Of a stretch of DNA of 64,000 bases, positions 40,401-51,260 are shown piece by piece. The stretch covers positions 67,914,400 through 67,978,399 of the forward strand of contig NC_044277.2 of the NCBI RefSeq assembly GCF_004027225.2, given 5' to 3'. Numbering within the stretch: position 1 is the first letter of the stretch; every line of letters starts with the position of its first letter. The stretch is from Strigops habroptila. Lineage: Eukaryota > Chordata > Aves > Psittaciformes > Psittacidae. The notes beneath the pieces were generated by a model. That model was not told the origin of the DNA. It did not search any database and was given only the letters and a program-made list of their open reading frames with translations. A program made the translations under genes and the position numbers.

Positions 40401-43400
40401 CCAATCTAGGATCTCTTTAAACACATGCTCAGTTCCCAACATGATTTGATTTTGTTAATTTCCACTGCAACCTCTCAAACATGCAGAATCACCACCCTCA
40501 CACAGAAGAAAATTCAATGCTGGTATGCCTCCATTCTAAGGAAATGCTTTTGAGAATAAATTTTGCACTACAGAAAGACTCCCCTGAAGGATTTATCCTT
40601 AGACTACTGAATTTTTCCCATCCTCTTGGACAGAAATATCCAACAAGTTAAGAGAGCTATGGATTAAGGAGAGGGTGAGGGGGAAACAACTGTGTTATAA
40701 GTAAAAATGCATCTATCAGAATCAAGACAAACTAAAAAGTGGCAAAAAAGAATTAGTTTGGAAGCGCTGGACACAAGGCGGATCTATTAAAAGTCTGCTC
40801 CAAACAATGAAGTCACTACATGCAAACACCCTGGAAATTAATCTATTTGAGTCAAAATGTGGCTAAAACAAAATGCAGACTTTATAAACTTATGCTACTT
40901 CATTTCTATGTTAAAAACTGACTCACACAAGCCAACACATCTCCTCCCTACTCTTTCAGGTAAATCACAGTTCTGACACATAGAAAGCTTTGAATTAGTC
41001 AGAGAATCTTATAAAACACATCTTGTCTCATGAGTGCACCAAAATGAACTAGTGTTTATTGAAGCTGACCGTGACCCCTACCTCCGTTTCTTAAATGAGC
41101 CCAGAATTAGGGCTCAAAATTTAATGAAGCAGACTGTTCCCTATACTATATCCTCTGAACTGCATGCATGATAGGTCCTTGTCCATCCATTTCACAGAAA
41201 AAGAATCATGTTTTAACCCTCAGTGATGCAACTCATTTGTGACAAACCAACTTCCTTGTTTCCAACAAGTAACTGGTAAAGACAGGAGATGTATGTAGTG
41301 CCATGAAGTCAGGTGATGTTGATTCTCACAAAGCCTTGACCATCTATTCACTACATTAAATAGATCCATATACCATGTTTGGAAAAAGCATGCCAAAACC
41401 CAGAAAGTCACTTTCAAGCTTATTTCCTCAAGTATTACCTCTTCAGCTTCCTATTGCATTTCAACAGAAACAAAGCTGCTCGTAACAATAAAAAACAAAA
41501 AATAAAAATAAAAAAAAAAACCCCTCAAAACACTATTAACTCTATCTGTGGCTTTGGTTAGAAATTCAACTAAAATTCTACCCTTCTGTTTGCAGAGAAA
41601 ATGTGAAGTAACATTTAATTCCTCTTGCTGTAAGAATGCTCTGCAGAATTCCAAAGCTAAACATGTCGTCTGCTCTCAAGAAGTGTTCCTATCCTCTTCA
41701 CAAATCTTCGGGAGTTACATAGTGGCCTGCTACCACTCTGCCTTACATATGAGGCTAAGGTGCACTGCAACATTTAGCAACTCAGGTTGACAACCATTAA
41801 CTGAAAACCCACAAAGTGTTCTATCACTACTGTGACTGTAAATTAACTATGGAAGCCTGAAATACGAAATTAAATTCCAGACCAGACAGATCCGTTCTGG
41901 AAAAAATCATATCTTTAAAAAGTGTCTCTCTTCAGTAACAGTGATAACAGCTTTTCAACCCTGGGCTTTGATATACCTCAGAACACCAAAATGGATCAAA
42001 GAACAGCTACAGACTATTTTAAAAAGTGTCCTCAACACATGGCAAAGCTATTAGCAAAAGCACTCCTACTGTCAGAAGAAAGTGAAAGAAAAAATGAAAG
42101 ATCTTAGGTTAAAGAATGATCTGAAAGGCACATACTGCCAAAGTATAGTGTTAGAAGTAGCTAGCCCACACTATATCTGGTACACTAACAGTACAGTCTG
42201 CAAACATAAAACTGCAAAGAAAGCATCCATGTCAGACTGAGTAAGAAGCTCTTGTGCAGTGTTCACATAACTCTTTTGCTTTTTTCAGTTTGATTACTAC
42301 TTAGCCACCAAAGCAGCTCCCTGAAGCACTGGATTCTGAAATATTTTAACAGGTCAATGGTGTTGGTTGGCATAAAGGCCATATTAAGCACATTACTCTA
42401 AGCATCCATAGTAAGACTAACTAAGATTGGCACCTTGCAACTGAAACTAAGTCTGTGCCAAAAATGTTATCTGACATATTTAAATGCCAGTGAATATTCT
42501 TCAGGTATTCATGGTATTTAACCTGCAACTAGTGTAATCAGGCATCTACAGTGGACAGACTCAGGATTCTCATTATCAAGTCTTAGTTTTTGGCAAGCTA
42601 TACTTGTTAGGAACAGGTATTTGTTAGTCCGACCTAGGCATTCCTGGTTCTCTACCAGTCCAGTATAAATGCCTTGACATTGTATGCTTGAAATCACAAA
42701 ACTCAGAGAACTATAATGTTGATGAGCCACCACTTTAGTGGAGAAACTCTAGAATTTTACCTTGGAAGGCAGTAAGCAGGTTATCTTCACTGAGGTTAAC
42801 TGTGGTAATCAAAGTCAGCATAATCCTATTCATCTTCTCCAGGTTTACCTCCTGGCATTGGAAATTGAGCTCCCATGAAGATTGCTAGAAACATGCCCAT
42901 CAGTGTCATGCTCTTCTACACCTCTTCCCTAGAGCCGAGATGTACTTGCTGTCTTGGACACACAAGGATAAGGGATTTCACCTACATCCCACTACAACTG
43001 TATAGTCTATTGACCCATTTGAAAATCTTACGTCAGGTTTTCACCTTCTACAGGCCAGCTCTGCTACGAATGAAAATGTCATTTAACAAAAGGTTTTGAG
43101 AAAGTGAGCATGAGTAGGTTAAAATCCCGCAACAGTTATCAGCACCAAACAGGTTTTTTTTTTTTACTGAAGTTCTTTAACATGGATTCAAATAAAGATT
43201 TGGCTCAATTGTTTTTCAATTATATTAGTCTAAATATATACAGCAGAATATGAGTCTCAGCAACTTCCAAAATCCCTGGGACACTTCCTGTGTCATAGCA
43301 CATTTCACACCTTCACAAGAGAAGTTAAATGACATCTCTGTAAACATCTGACAAGCTTTCAAGCTTTTTATTACAAGATCCAACTGATTTTAAGTAAAGC

Positions 43401-46400
43401 AGCACTGAAACTTGAGTGCAAGATCACTGACCTTTCACATTGAGAGCTAAATCTGAGTTTTTATGCAAGCTGATCAAGTGCAGCATCTTTGGTACCATGG
43501 TTGAAAGCAGTATCATGATGGTAAAAAGTCACTTGAGAGACTACCACCAGAAAGGACAATTCAAAGAAAATATAATCCATAAAAGGCATGTTGTACAACA
43601 AGTACCTCATCTTAAAATTCATTAACCTTCTGTTATGCAAAAGTTAAACTAAGTGTTCAACATTGCACTGTCACACGTTTCTCCTGGTGAAGTTTACCAA
43701 GGTTTAAGAACTGCTGTGTTTTCTCTTCAAAGACAGGAATGAGACTGCCTACAGAATGTGCGTTCAAGATTTGAGGGTCCAAGTGCCTTTGGAGGCTAGT
43801 AGACAAAAGAAACACAGCATACAGCCACTGCTGGGAAAGAGGCCATCAGCATCAAATTATCATGGGGATGTGAGAAACTTGGTCACAAACCAAGGAAACC
43901 ATTCCAACATAATTACTCTGCAGAAGCTTCCCACTGCACTTAGTATATCTTGAATTACCTGAACACATGAAACAAAACAACTCCTTTCATTGCCTCACCT
44001 GGCTGGTACAATGCCAAGACGGATATAAATCCACAGCAATAACAGTTTTAGGATAGAAAAAATACACCACACCAGAGTATACCAAAGCAGAATGGTGAAA
44101 CATAGGCAGGTACAAGTAAGATACCAGGACACAAGCGGTACAACAATAAATTAATACAGATTTGTACACACTGCATTCTTTCAAGACTAACACTAGAGAG
44201 TCAACTACTCAGGCTGGATTACACAACCTAAATATGACTATTTTAAGTGAGAGATTCTGACATTGCTAATGTGTTGCTCCTGATTGTAGGTAATTTATAA
44301 ATCATTATGTAGTAAATACATTTCTCTAACTTGACTTAACAACTCACATTCACCTGAAGTTTTGCCTGCTGTTGGTTGATCTCCAAACCTTTTTGCATAG
44401 ATGAGAAGATTCATGTGGGAAGGAAGCACAAGCACCTTCGTCTTAAGTATCTTACTGGCCTTCCCAAGAATACCTACTAACCAGTGAAATCAGTAAGCTA
44501 AGGTTTTGTTTCTTCTAAATGTTTCTTTTTAAAAGAAAACCAAATCTATTTATTCTCTCAGGTGTATCACATTGGCCAATGACACTATACCACCAATATG
44601 TAAAATAATCTACAACCACCAATAAAGAAAGATTCCTTCTCTTGGCAGAAAACCTGCAGTACATAGTAGAGAAAATAACTGCTTTAAATCAGGAACTTGT
44701 TTCCTGAAATCCACTTCACATCTGCAGAGCAATACATTTCCACTACTTTTGGTTGGGGTTCTGCTCCAACGCAGTTAACTGAGTATCAGAGTAATTCAGA
44801 TGTAGTACAACTTTCAAATCTGGTTTCAATGTTGCTAGATCTTCTCAATTTGCCTACTAAGAACTTCCATCTTTCAATTTTCAGCAGCACTGAGCAACTG
44901 TCACAACAGCCACCAGCTTCAGAAAAATGTATTGCATCAATGCCAATGGCTATAATGACTGAGGACACAAACAATAGTGTTATGTCCCAGCAGCAGCAGT
45001 TGTAGACAAACAGCCATGAATAAGCAAAAACAGTCACTTCTTATACCACTGAATGACTTCAACACCTGGAAACCAAGAAAAAGTTCAAGCATAATAAACT
45101 GGAACAGCAGGTAAACTGGCAGGGTTGAGCGCTAAAAATATGTCCCTCCATAGCAGCCCACATGTACATGACTTTGGATGTCTTAAAGACAATACCATGG
45201 CTCTGCTAACCTGGATAAGCTTTGCAGTGAAGACAGTGTGACAGAGGTGCAGTGACAGATGACAGCCAAAACAAGAGGTCAAGTGATTAGGGAGGGGCAG
45301 GTTCAGCATCTGTTTCTGAGACTGACTAATCAATGAGATGCCATGTCAAGCTCTGAGGAAACAGATACCTGAATCTGAAATTACGTTTAAAGATACAAGA
45401 CAACAACTATTAAAATATCACTAGGTCATAAACACCTAACAAGTGACAGGACTGGACCTGGAAAAGCTAACAGAAAATTAGGTGACAGGAAAAGAAGATA
45501 GTACAGAAAAATGACTGGAGTTAAAATTCAGAAGTCCCATACTACCAAACTCAAATACTTAGTAATTTTACTTTTTTTCTTTTTAAAAAGAACATGCTTT
45601 AACCCAGTACAACAAATACCACATGGAGCCTACTGAACAAGCACTTACTATTCATCCTTGAAGGCTGATGCTTTGAACTATGGAATTGAAATTTTTAATT
45701 TCAAAACACACAAACAACAAACTCCTACAGCTGTGGGGTATCCTAAAACCAGGGATTAAGAGATGTATCCAAGAGAACATACCTGTTTTGCAAATAACAA
45801 AGAATATGTCTTAACAGCCTCCATCTCAGAAAAGCCTCTTCAAGGGGGCTCCTAAGTGTTTTCTCAGTGGCTGCAAGCTTACAAAACAAAATTGCATGTA
45901 TAATGCCACTACTTAGTAAAAAAACAAAAAAATACAAAAAAACCCCAACAAAGCAAAAAGGAAATAAAACACCAACCCTCTAAGTCAATCCTTTTATGTA
46001 TACACAAAATTAAATAGCTTTAGCAGGCCCACTAGGTGCATTTTGGGAATGACTGATGTATTCACATTACAGTTATTAATTAGTACTGCTTAAGTACTTA
46101 AATACTGAGTAAAGCTTACAACTAGCAAGTAATTAACTATTTAACTTCAAGTGTTACATTTCATACATCTGAAATCTAGCTGAAACAGGATCTTTTTCCT
46201 CAGTGCACGCTTTCCAAGCCTTTGCGAAGTTCTCCCTAACTCTCACTCAAAAGGTCTCTGTAAAATAGTTAGGTTATGGAGCAACATTATCACAAAACAT
46301 ATTCACAAAAGTTACTCTGAAGCAATCATGAAGCTGCCATACCACAAGAAAGAAACCCCATTCTTCTCTAGAATAAAAATCCAAACTGCATGAGATTCTC

Positions 46401-49400
46401 ATTTTACTAAGACATTTAGTACAAATGTAGAAATAGGCTCCCCACCAAATTATTTATTCCATAAGTCAACTATGAAATTCGAAAGAATGCAGACTCATGA
46501 TCAGCATAAGCCAGTGCTAATACAGGCTGCAACCTACAGGGAAGATACTATCCTCACAGTTTCCTTTGTGCCAACACCAGCTTTCCATCAGGGAAATCAT
46601 CTATTTCAAAACTAATTACTGGGTTTTCATCAGCAGCACAGCACAAGATACTGTCAGCAAAAAAAGCATCAGAAATATTTAAGGACATAGCTAGCCAACA
46701 GCAGACTGGAAAAGGAGCTGTTCTGTTGTCACTGTAGACCTCTGCTTATCTGTCAAAACAGGAGAAATCTTTGTTATTTCATTACAGTTGTATCTTAAGT
46801 TAAAGGCATTCTATTAATCTTTTCTCATCATTTTACTCATCAATAAACAAAAGATCAACAAACTACAAAATCTATTCTCCACCAATCATAATAATAGAAA
46901 GTGAGGAAAAAAACCCCACTATATACACTAAAATGCAGAGTACCTTGAGTGGCACCTGAGTGGTTTTGCACAGACGCATAATCAGGAATACTTAATACCA
47001 TCAGCTCTGCCACAGCCCCACCCTTATGGCACCGTTCACCCATGCATTTTTCATTAGCACATATTTGAGGTCAGTCATCAAACAGAACATCCCTATACTC
47101 AGTCTCTCGAAGCATATAATATGCAACTCCTGATCTAATTTCATCAAACTACTAGCGTATAAGATGACACCCTTTCCTTATGTATTTGTGCGTCTGGAGA
47201 ATTCAGAGTTATCAGTACTTTCACAATACAGTGAATTCTAGAATACCTTATACTAGCTTTCTTCCAATATTTTATTCTTTCTAAGAAGGACCCCATGAAT
47301 TCTGCGTGCTAGTACTTTAGGAGCTAAATATAAGCGTTATGGTAGTATTAGGAAAAAAGCATATATGCATACTCCTTCAGTAATCAGAGTTACATCAACT
47401 GTATTGATGCAACCCTAGCAACACTGGAATTCAGCAAGACAAACCCAGTACAACTGCTCCAAGTTACGACAAAGACATGCAAGTTTTGACCATTCTCCAA
47501 GTTTACATCTAGGTGCAAGAATTCACCAAGAGAATCAGTGAAAGTTCAACTGTAGATGAAGGTTTATGAAACAGATGATCTGTAGAGGTGCCCTAATATA
47601 GGTCCTGAATACAATCAATCAATCCAAGTAAACAGAAGGTGACTAAAATTTTATGTTGCCCAAGTTATACACACATTTGAAAAGCTGCCTGTTCACCTCC
47701 AACATAATACAAAGACAACGACTATTTTAAAAATAAAAGAGTCAGAACTAAATATGTAGGAAAAAGAGAGCTGTGATCCTAGCACTTGTTCTCATGAATA
47801 ACTAAAGACATCTTCAGAAAGGTTCGTGCAAGCTGATCTGAATCAAGGGATCTTTTTATTTAGCACGAGAAAATGTAGTATCACACTATTGTTTTCAACT
47901 TGGTTATACAATGTTCCATGAGCCCAAAAGGGAGTAGGCTGGAAGGAAGGTCTGGAGACAGAGGCGACAATAAAAAACAAATACAATGAAAGGAAATAAA
48001 ATTTAGAAAGGCAAGGTGCAATTTTCAGTTTTAGCACACTACCAACTAGCAAAACCAGCAGACAGTGCCAATAATTTTTGTGTTCATATTCCCCAAACAG
48101 AGATCATTTTCCTCTCAGGTAGGAGGGAAATCATATTTCTACCATTTGGCTGGTGGGTAAGTCAGAAACCCTAAACTTACTCTATGACCTCATTGCCAGC
48201 GTTCTGCTTTGTGATGTTTCATGCAAGTCGCTTCACCACAGCATACTGGTTTTCCTTCTCATTTTCCACATGCTTTCTGCTTAGACCACTAAATCCACCC
48301 TTTGGGGATTAGGGACCATTTTACAATTACGTGCTGCAATTAGCAAAGAGTTAGTACCGGGTCACTGTAAGCTAACATTTATGATGCTCAGGTACTATTT
48401 ATCAGAGATGAAAAATTAAAAGACATCCTGTGTATATTAACTATGCCAGCTTCGAAATGAAGTGGCAGAGGAACATAGGAAAGAAGCACCAGGCCTAAAA
48501 GCCCAGTAGGAAAGGTGCAGGACCTTGAAAGCAACTAGGTCGCTCCTACCTGACACAGAGTATCAATGGTTTCTACAGACCCTTGAAGGCTGGCTTCCAA
48601 AAAGAGGTCACCAGAAAAATCTTACTCTGCAGCAGCAAAAGCTGGATGACAACTTCAACAAGCTGCAGAGGAAAATAATTATAGCAGCTATACTCATCCA
48701 AAGCTCAAAACAGGCTTAAAAGTGGAAGCCAGACATTGAAAGCTGAGAGAAAGCAAAGCATTCTCATGACTTCTTAAGATTGTTATCCTTACCTCTCAAG
48801 GCCACCTTAGAACGTGTAAGCCATATTTCATAGAATCATAGAATGGTCTGGGTTGGAAAGATCCCCGCCATAGGCAGGGACATCTTCCACTACACCACGT
48901 CACCCTGGGCTCCGTCCAGCCTGGCCTTGAACACCGCCAGGGTTAGAGCATTTATCATTTCTTTGTTCCAGTGCCTCACCACCCTCACCGTAAAAAACTT
49001 TTTCCTTATATCAAACTTGAACTTCCCCTGTTGAAGTTTCAAACATTTCATTTCTCCAATTAGTTGAACAGCACAACAGGCAAATTATGCTAACACTAAA
49101 GTTAAGGACTGACCATTAGTATGACAGATTATTATAAACTGGTATTGTGCATGTTAATTAAGATGAGGAACCAAAACTCTGGCTTTGTTCCAATTAGTTC
49201 AAGATGCCTTTCTGATATCATTCAAAACACCAAACAGCCAAGCTGGTTGTTTAGAAGGCCCAGAAACATAAAATGTTTCAGATGCAGATGGGAGATCATT
49301 CCTCAGAACAAGAAAGCAAGCTTGCAACAAAGTGAAAATGAGCCACGTGAAAACCTACAGAGTTCATAGGAACATAGCTCCATATTATACTGTACAGTTT

Positions 49401-50782
49401 AGTATTACTTCATACACAAGATATTTATTTTAAGGGTAGTTCATTTGCTATGAAGTTATGCCCCCTAACCAAGAGGTCACTGTGATCCAGCCATGCACTC
49501 TTTGTATTCCATTACACATCATTTCTGCAAATCAGCTATTCCTCTTAGTTTTGAGAAACTGAGTGGTTCCTCTTCTTTAAGTCCTGTAACAGCTTAATGC
49601 TATTTTCCCTCTCCACTTGAAAACCTAGCCTTCTACTTTCCCCATTAAAGAGCGACATATTAATGGAGCTCCAAAGGAAGCTACTGTAAAACTGTAACGC
49701 TTCCTATAGCAAAGTAGAATTCTAGCAAGAGACTTTTCTTTTTCTTGGATGAGACAACTTAAGATCATATAATTTTCCAATCAGGTCAAGTAAACCTTCA
49801 CATGCCATTTCTGCCTTTCAGTCCCTGAACCACTACCTATAGCTGTAAGTTCTTTCATACTAAAAAGAAAGCCAAATAAGAGTCTAAGTCTGCACACTCA
49901 ACATCAGATACACAACACTGCTAAAGAAACACACATTTCTGTTATGCCAATATTCATATTAGCCATCTGGCAAAGCCAGGAAGTAAAAACTACTTTGGAC
50001 ACATTAAATTGGTCTTTCCCCAGAATATTCCCATCCTCAGCTGCCCTACAAGAATAGCTGCTGGCATAAGTGGACAAAGCCACCGTGTCAGGAAACTCAA
50101 GTGGTATTACCATCATTATAGGTGACGAAATACAGGGCCTAGGAAGGGTGATCTTGAAGAGCCATAACTACCAGTATTAATACAAAAAGCCTTAAGCCCT
50201 GTGCTTGCCTCCTTCCTTCCTTTCCTTTTCCCACTTCCCATAAAAAAAGGGAGTAAAACACGAGAAGGGGCCTCCTCAGAGGCATCCCACTGAAGGTGGA
50301 ATGGGAAGGAGAAAAGAGAAGCCAGGGAAGTGGAGAAAAAAAGAGGGATGAGAAGCGCCTCCCATCCCACAGTCATCGCGACACTGAGACGCGGGGCCCA
50401 ACATTTGCCCCGGCAGCTCCGTTCCCCCAGGCGCCGGGGCGGGCCGGACCGCCCTCTTTTCCCTCCCTCCTCCCCGGCTCGACAGGCCGCGGAGCCCTAC
50501 CTCAGCAGCCGCACACTCGAGGGTGGCCTCCTCCCGCCGCGGCCACCGCCCCCCCCCCCGAGGAAGGCCGCACCCGGCACCCGAGGGCGGAGCAAGGCCC
50601 GGCAGGGTGGCGGCGGCCGTGCCAGGCTCACCTTTGCGCAGCTCCCGCTCCCACACGCTGACGATGAGCGCAGAGTGCTTGCGGTGGTGGATGAGCCACA
50701 GGCTCAGGGTCTGCACGCTCTGCTGCGAGTTGCTCAGCTCCGACAGTTTCCGCTCCAGTGCCGCTTCCGAGAACGCCGACAT
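10318..50782 (-). CDS. RPRD1A: RPRD1A: regulation of nuclear pre-mRNA domain-containing 1A (complete coding region, 7 exons)
   Basis: Spliced coding exons in transcript order are 50782-50632, 39355-39226, 38525-38419, 38336-38242, 37290-37164, 37065-36890 and 10467-10318. They total 936 nt, encoding 311 residues plus TGA; human RPRD1A is 312. All junctions are GT-AG and keep the frame. Residues 1 to about 130 form a CID/RPR domain that binds the phosphorylated C-terminal tail of RNA polymerase II (conserved YLANDVIQNS at 61-70). Residues from about 165 on form the coiled-coil/dimerisation region typical of RPRD1 proteins. RPRD1A (P15RS) is a nuclear regulator of CTD phosphorylation, linked to Ser5 dephosphorylation by RPAP2 and to Wnt/cyclin D1 control. 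It is RPRD1A and not RPRD1B because it starts MSAFSEAALE and carries RVLSIWEERSVYENDVLEQL. The start is the first ATG in frame; an in-frame TGA lies upstream at 50858-50860. Confidence 0.97.
14700..15560. other. Pyrimidine-rich block, possible ancient interspersed repeat
   Basis: About 0.85 kb of C/T-rich sequence on the + strand (repeated tcc, ctcc, tctgcc and cctcc motifs). It is distinctly richer in C than the AT-rich intron around it and holds open frames of 148 and 80 codons on + and of 72 and 66 on -. None shows a recognisable domain, so these probably reflect composition. No terminal repeats or target-site duplications were found by eye. Confidence 0.35.
21381..21582 (-). mobile_element. 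CR1 LINE, 3'-end fragment
   Basis: On the + strand it reads the antisense of the CR1 3' end: agaattatagaaaggttgag, then gtccaacctccctgctcaaa, then the conserved ccacaacctccctgggtaacctattccaatg and cacccccacagtaaagttcttcct. The left edge holds a remnant of the ATTCTATGAT-type tail, so the element lies on the - strand, in the sense direction of RPRD1A. It is a 5'-truncated, non-coding fossil. Confidence 0.93.
21814..21828 (+). repeat. G15 homopolymer
   Basis: An uninterrupted run of fifteen G, flanked by ttt and aaaa. Confidence 0.95.
26836..26860. repeat. CA/TG dinucleotide tract with self-complementary centre
   Basis: An ACACACACA block runs directly into GTGTGTGTGTGTG then CAC, making an imperfect palindrome of alternating purine and pyrimidine. 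Confidence 0.85.
30851..30862 (+). repeat. (GT)6 tract
   Basis: Six GT units, preceded by a G/T-rich stretch (ttttcttggtgggggtt) from about 30810. Confidence 0.8.
35559..35573 (+). repeat. (AC)7 tract
   Basis: About seven AC units inside intron 6 of RPRD1A. Confidence 0.85.
36890..37065 (-). CDS. RPRD1A: RPRD1A exon 6
   Basis: It runs from an acceptor (TTTTTAG) to donor GTGCGT. It encodes DKESGEQLSKMVDDACMLL, then DYNGRLAAEIDDRKQL and ends AEKEHKLE, covering residues 204-262, the core of the C-terminal helical coiled coil. The split Asp codon at its start joins the G left by exon 5. Reading through the donor would add only VRNVLF before a stop. Confidence 0.97.
37164..37290 (-). CDS. RPRD1A: RPRD1A exon 5
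   Basis: It starts after CTTTCAG with TTDLIRALQELENAASGD and ends at donor GTGAGG with SLLDRIT plus one base. It covers residues 162-204, the start of the C-terminal helical region. Ala/Asp/Leu spacing matches the RPRD1 family ENAASGDAAVHQRIASLP block. Confidence 0.97.
37291..38241 (-). other. RPRD1A: RPRD1A intron 4
   Basis: A 951-bp GT-AG intron with no recognised element. Confidence 0.9.
38242..38336 (-). CDS. RPRD1A: RPRD1A exon 4
   Basis: It starts inside a Tyr codon (T|AT), reads GDRKVRKRTYEQIKVDEN and ends SPTDPPQ at donor GTAAAA. It covers residues 130-161, the basic linker between the CID and the coiled coil; the RKVRKR cluster is a likely nuclear localisation signal. One residue is missing relative to human, where the linker reads DENEN, which accounts for 311 against 312 residues. 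Confidence 0.96.
38419..38525 (-). CDS. RPRD1A: RPRD1A exon 3
   Basis: It runs from an acceptor (CATAACAG) to donor GTAAGT. It encodes ESDESCKKHLGRVLSIWEE then RSVYENDVLEQLRQAL, the last helices of the CID (residues 94-130). The intron between it and exon 4 is only 82 bp (38337-38418). Confidence 0.97.
38526..39225 (-). other. RPRD1A: RPRD1A intron 2
   Basis: A 700-bp GT-AG intron with donor GTACAG. Nothing else was recognised. Confidence 0.9.
39226..39355 (-). CDS. RPRD1A: RPRD1A exon 2
   Basis: It starts after TTATTAG and completes the Ala codon left by exon 1. It encodes KPNRKLTFLYLANDVIQNS and then KGPEFTKDFAPVIVEAFKHV, residues 51-94. It holds the most conserved CID motif, LANDVIQNS, whose Asp contacts the CTD peptide in CID structures (family knowledge). 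Confidence 0.97.
39356..50631 (-). other. RPRD1A: RPRD1A intron 1 (11.3 kb)
   Basis: A GT-AG intron running from donor GTGAGC in the CpG island to acceptor AG before exon 2. It is AT-rich with one CR1 fragment near 48.9 kb, poly-A/T runs (for example about 41509-41520 and 43152-43165) and no recognised gene. Confidence 0.9.
48828..49041 (-). mobile_element. CR1 LINE, 3'-end fragment
   Basis: The + strand reads tcatagaatcatagaatgg, then gggttggaaagatcccc, catcttccactacaccacgt, ccagcctggccttgaacac and ccagtgcctcaccaccctcac. This is the classic antisense CR1 3' end with two ATTCTATGAT tail units at the left edge. The element is on the - strand and better preserved than the copy at 21.4 kb. Confidence 0.96.
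50632..50782 (-). CDS. RPRD1A: RPRD1A exon 1 (coding part)
   Basis: It starts at ATG 50782-50780 with G at -3 and encodes MSAFSEAALERKLSELSNS to ERELRK plus one base before donor GTGAGC. It covers residues 1-50, the first helices of the CID. The open frame extends upstream to a GTG at 50857 but is closed by TGA at 50858-50860, so this ATG is the first in frame. Residues 38-39 are Ala-Leu where human RPRD1A has Arg-Pro. Confidence 0.96.
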
Positions 50783-50930
50783 AGCCGGGCCGCGCTCGGC
50801 TCCGCTCGACTCAGCCTCGCTGCCGCCGCCGCCCCCACCGGCCCGGGTCGGCCGCACTCAGTCTCCGCCTCTACACCCCAGCAGGGGAGGAGCCGCAGGA
50901 GCCCCGTCCCTTCCCGCCTCGCCGGCCGCC

Positions 50931-50937
50931 ACTTCCG
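50931..50937 (-). promoter_or_regulatory. ETS-type site
   Basis: CGGAAGT on the - strand, about 150 bp upstream of the RPRD1A start codon. Confidence 0.45.
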
Positions 50938-50961
50938 CGCTCCCCGGCAGCCCGCCGCGAA

Positions 50962-50973
50962 CAAAATGGCGCC
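50962..50973 (+). promoter_or_regulatory. YY1-type site
   Basis: CAAAATGGCGCC on the + strand, matching the AANATGGCG core common in housekeeping promoters, about 180 bp upstream of the RPRD1A ATG. Confidence 0.5.
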
Positions 50974-51042
50974 GGCCGAACCTCCCGGAGAGCCTCCCAG
51001 CCCGGCCCCGCTCCGCCACGCCCTCCTTCTCCTCCTTCCCTC

Positions 51043-51050
51043 ACTTCCGG
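51043..51050 (-). promoter_or_regulatory. ETS/GABP-type site
   Basis: A perfect CCGGAAGT on the - strand, about 260 bp upstream of the RPRD1A start codon. Confidence 0.5.
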
Positions 51051-51260
51051 TAGAGGCCCACAGCGAGGCGGAGCGGGGCCGGGGTGGGGCTTGCAGCGGC
51101 TCCGCCTCTCGCGTCCCTCCGAGCAGGCTCCGGGCGGCTCCTGGGCGCGGGCGTGGGGTGCGCTCCGCCTGAGGTAGCTGGGCAGCGACCGCGCAGTGCT
51201 TCCCTTGGTGGCTTGCCGTAGCATTCGCTCGCCAGCCGGGCTCCCTTCAGGCCTGTAGGT

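Larger units (their letters stand above)
50380..51260. promoter_or_regulatory. RPRD1A: CpG-island promoter of RPRD1A
   Basis: An abrupt switch to GC-rich, CpG-dense sequence covering exon 1 and about 450 bp upstream. There is no TATA box at a plausible position. It contains a C11 run (50549-50559), ETS-type sites and a YY1-type site. The composition fits a housekeeping promoter with dispersed start sites. Long overlapping open frames here, up to 280 codons on the + strand, are a by-product of high GC. Confidence 0.93.

Noticed and set aside
50783..50857. 25-residue N-terminal extension of RPRD1A
   Set aside because: The upstream codon at 50857 is GTG, not ATG, and it directly follows an in-frame TGA. 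The family start MSAF is preserved.
50330..51172. Open frame of 280 codons on the + strand over the CpG island
   Set aside because: Low-complexity Pro/Arg/Ala/Ser product overlapping RPRD1A exon 1 in antisense; long frames are expected in GC-rich DNA.
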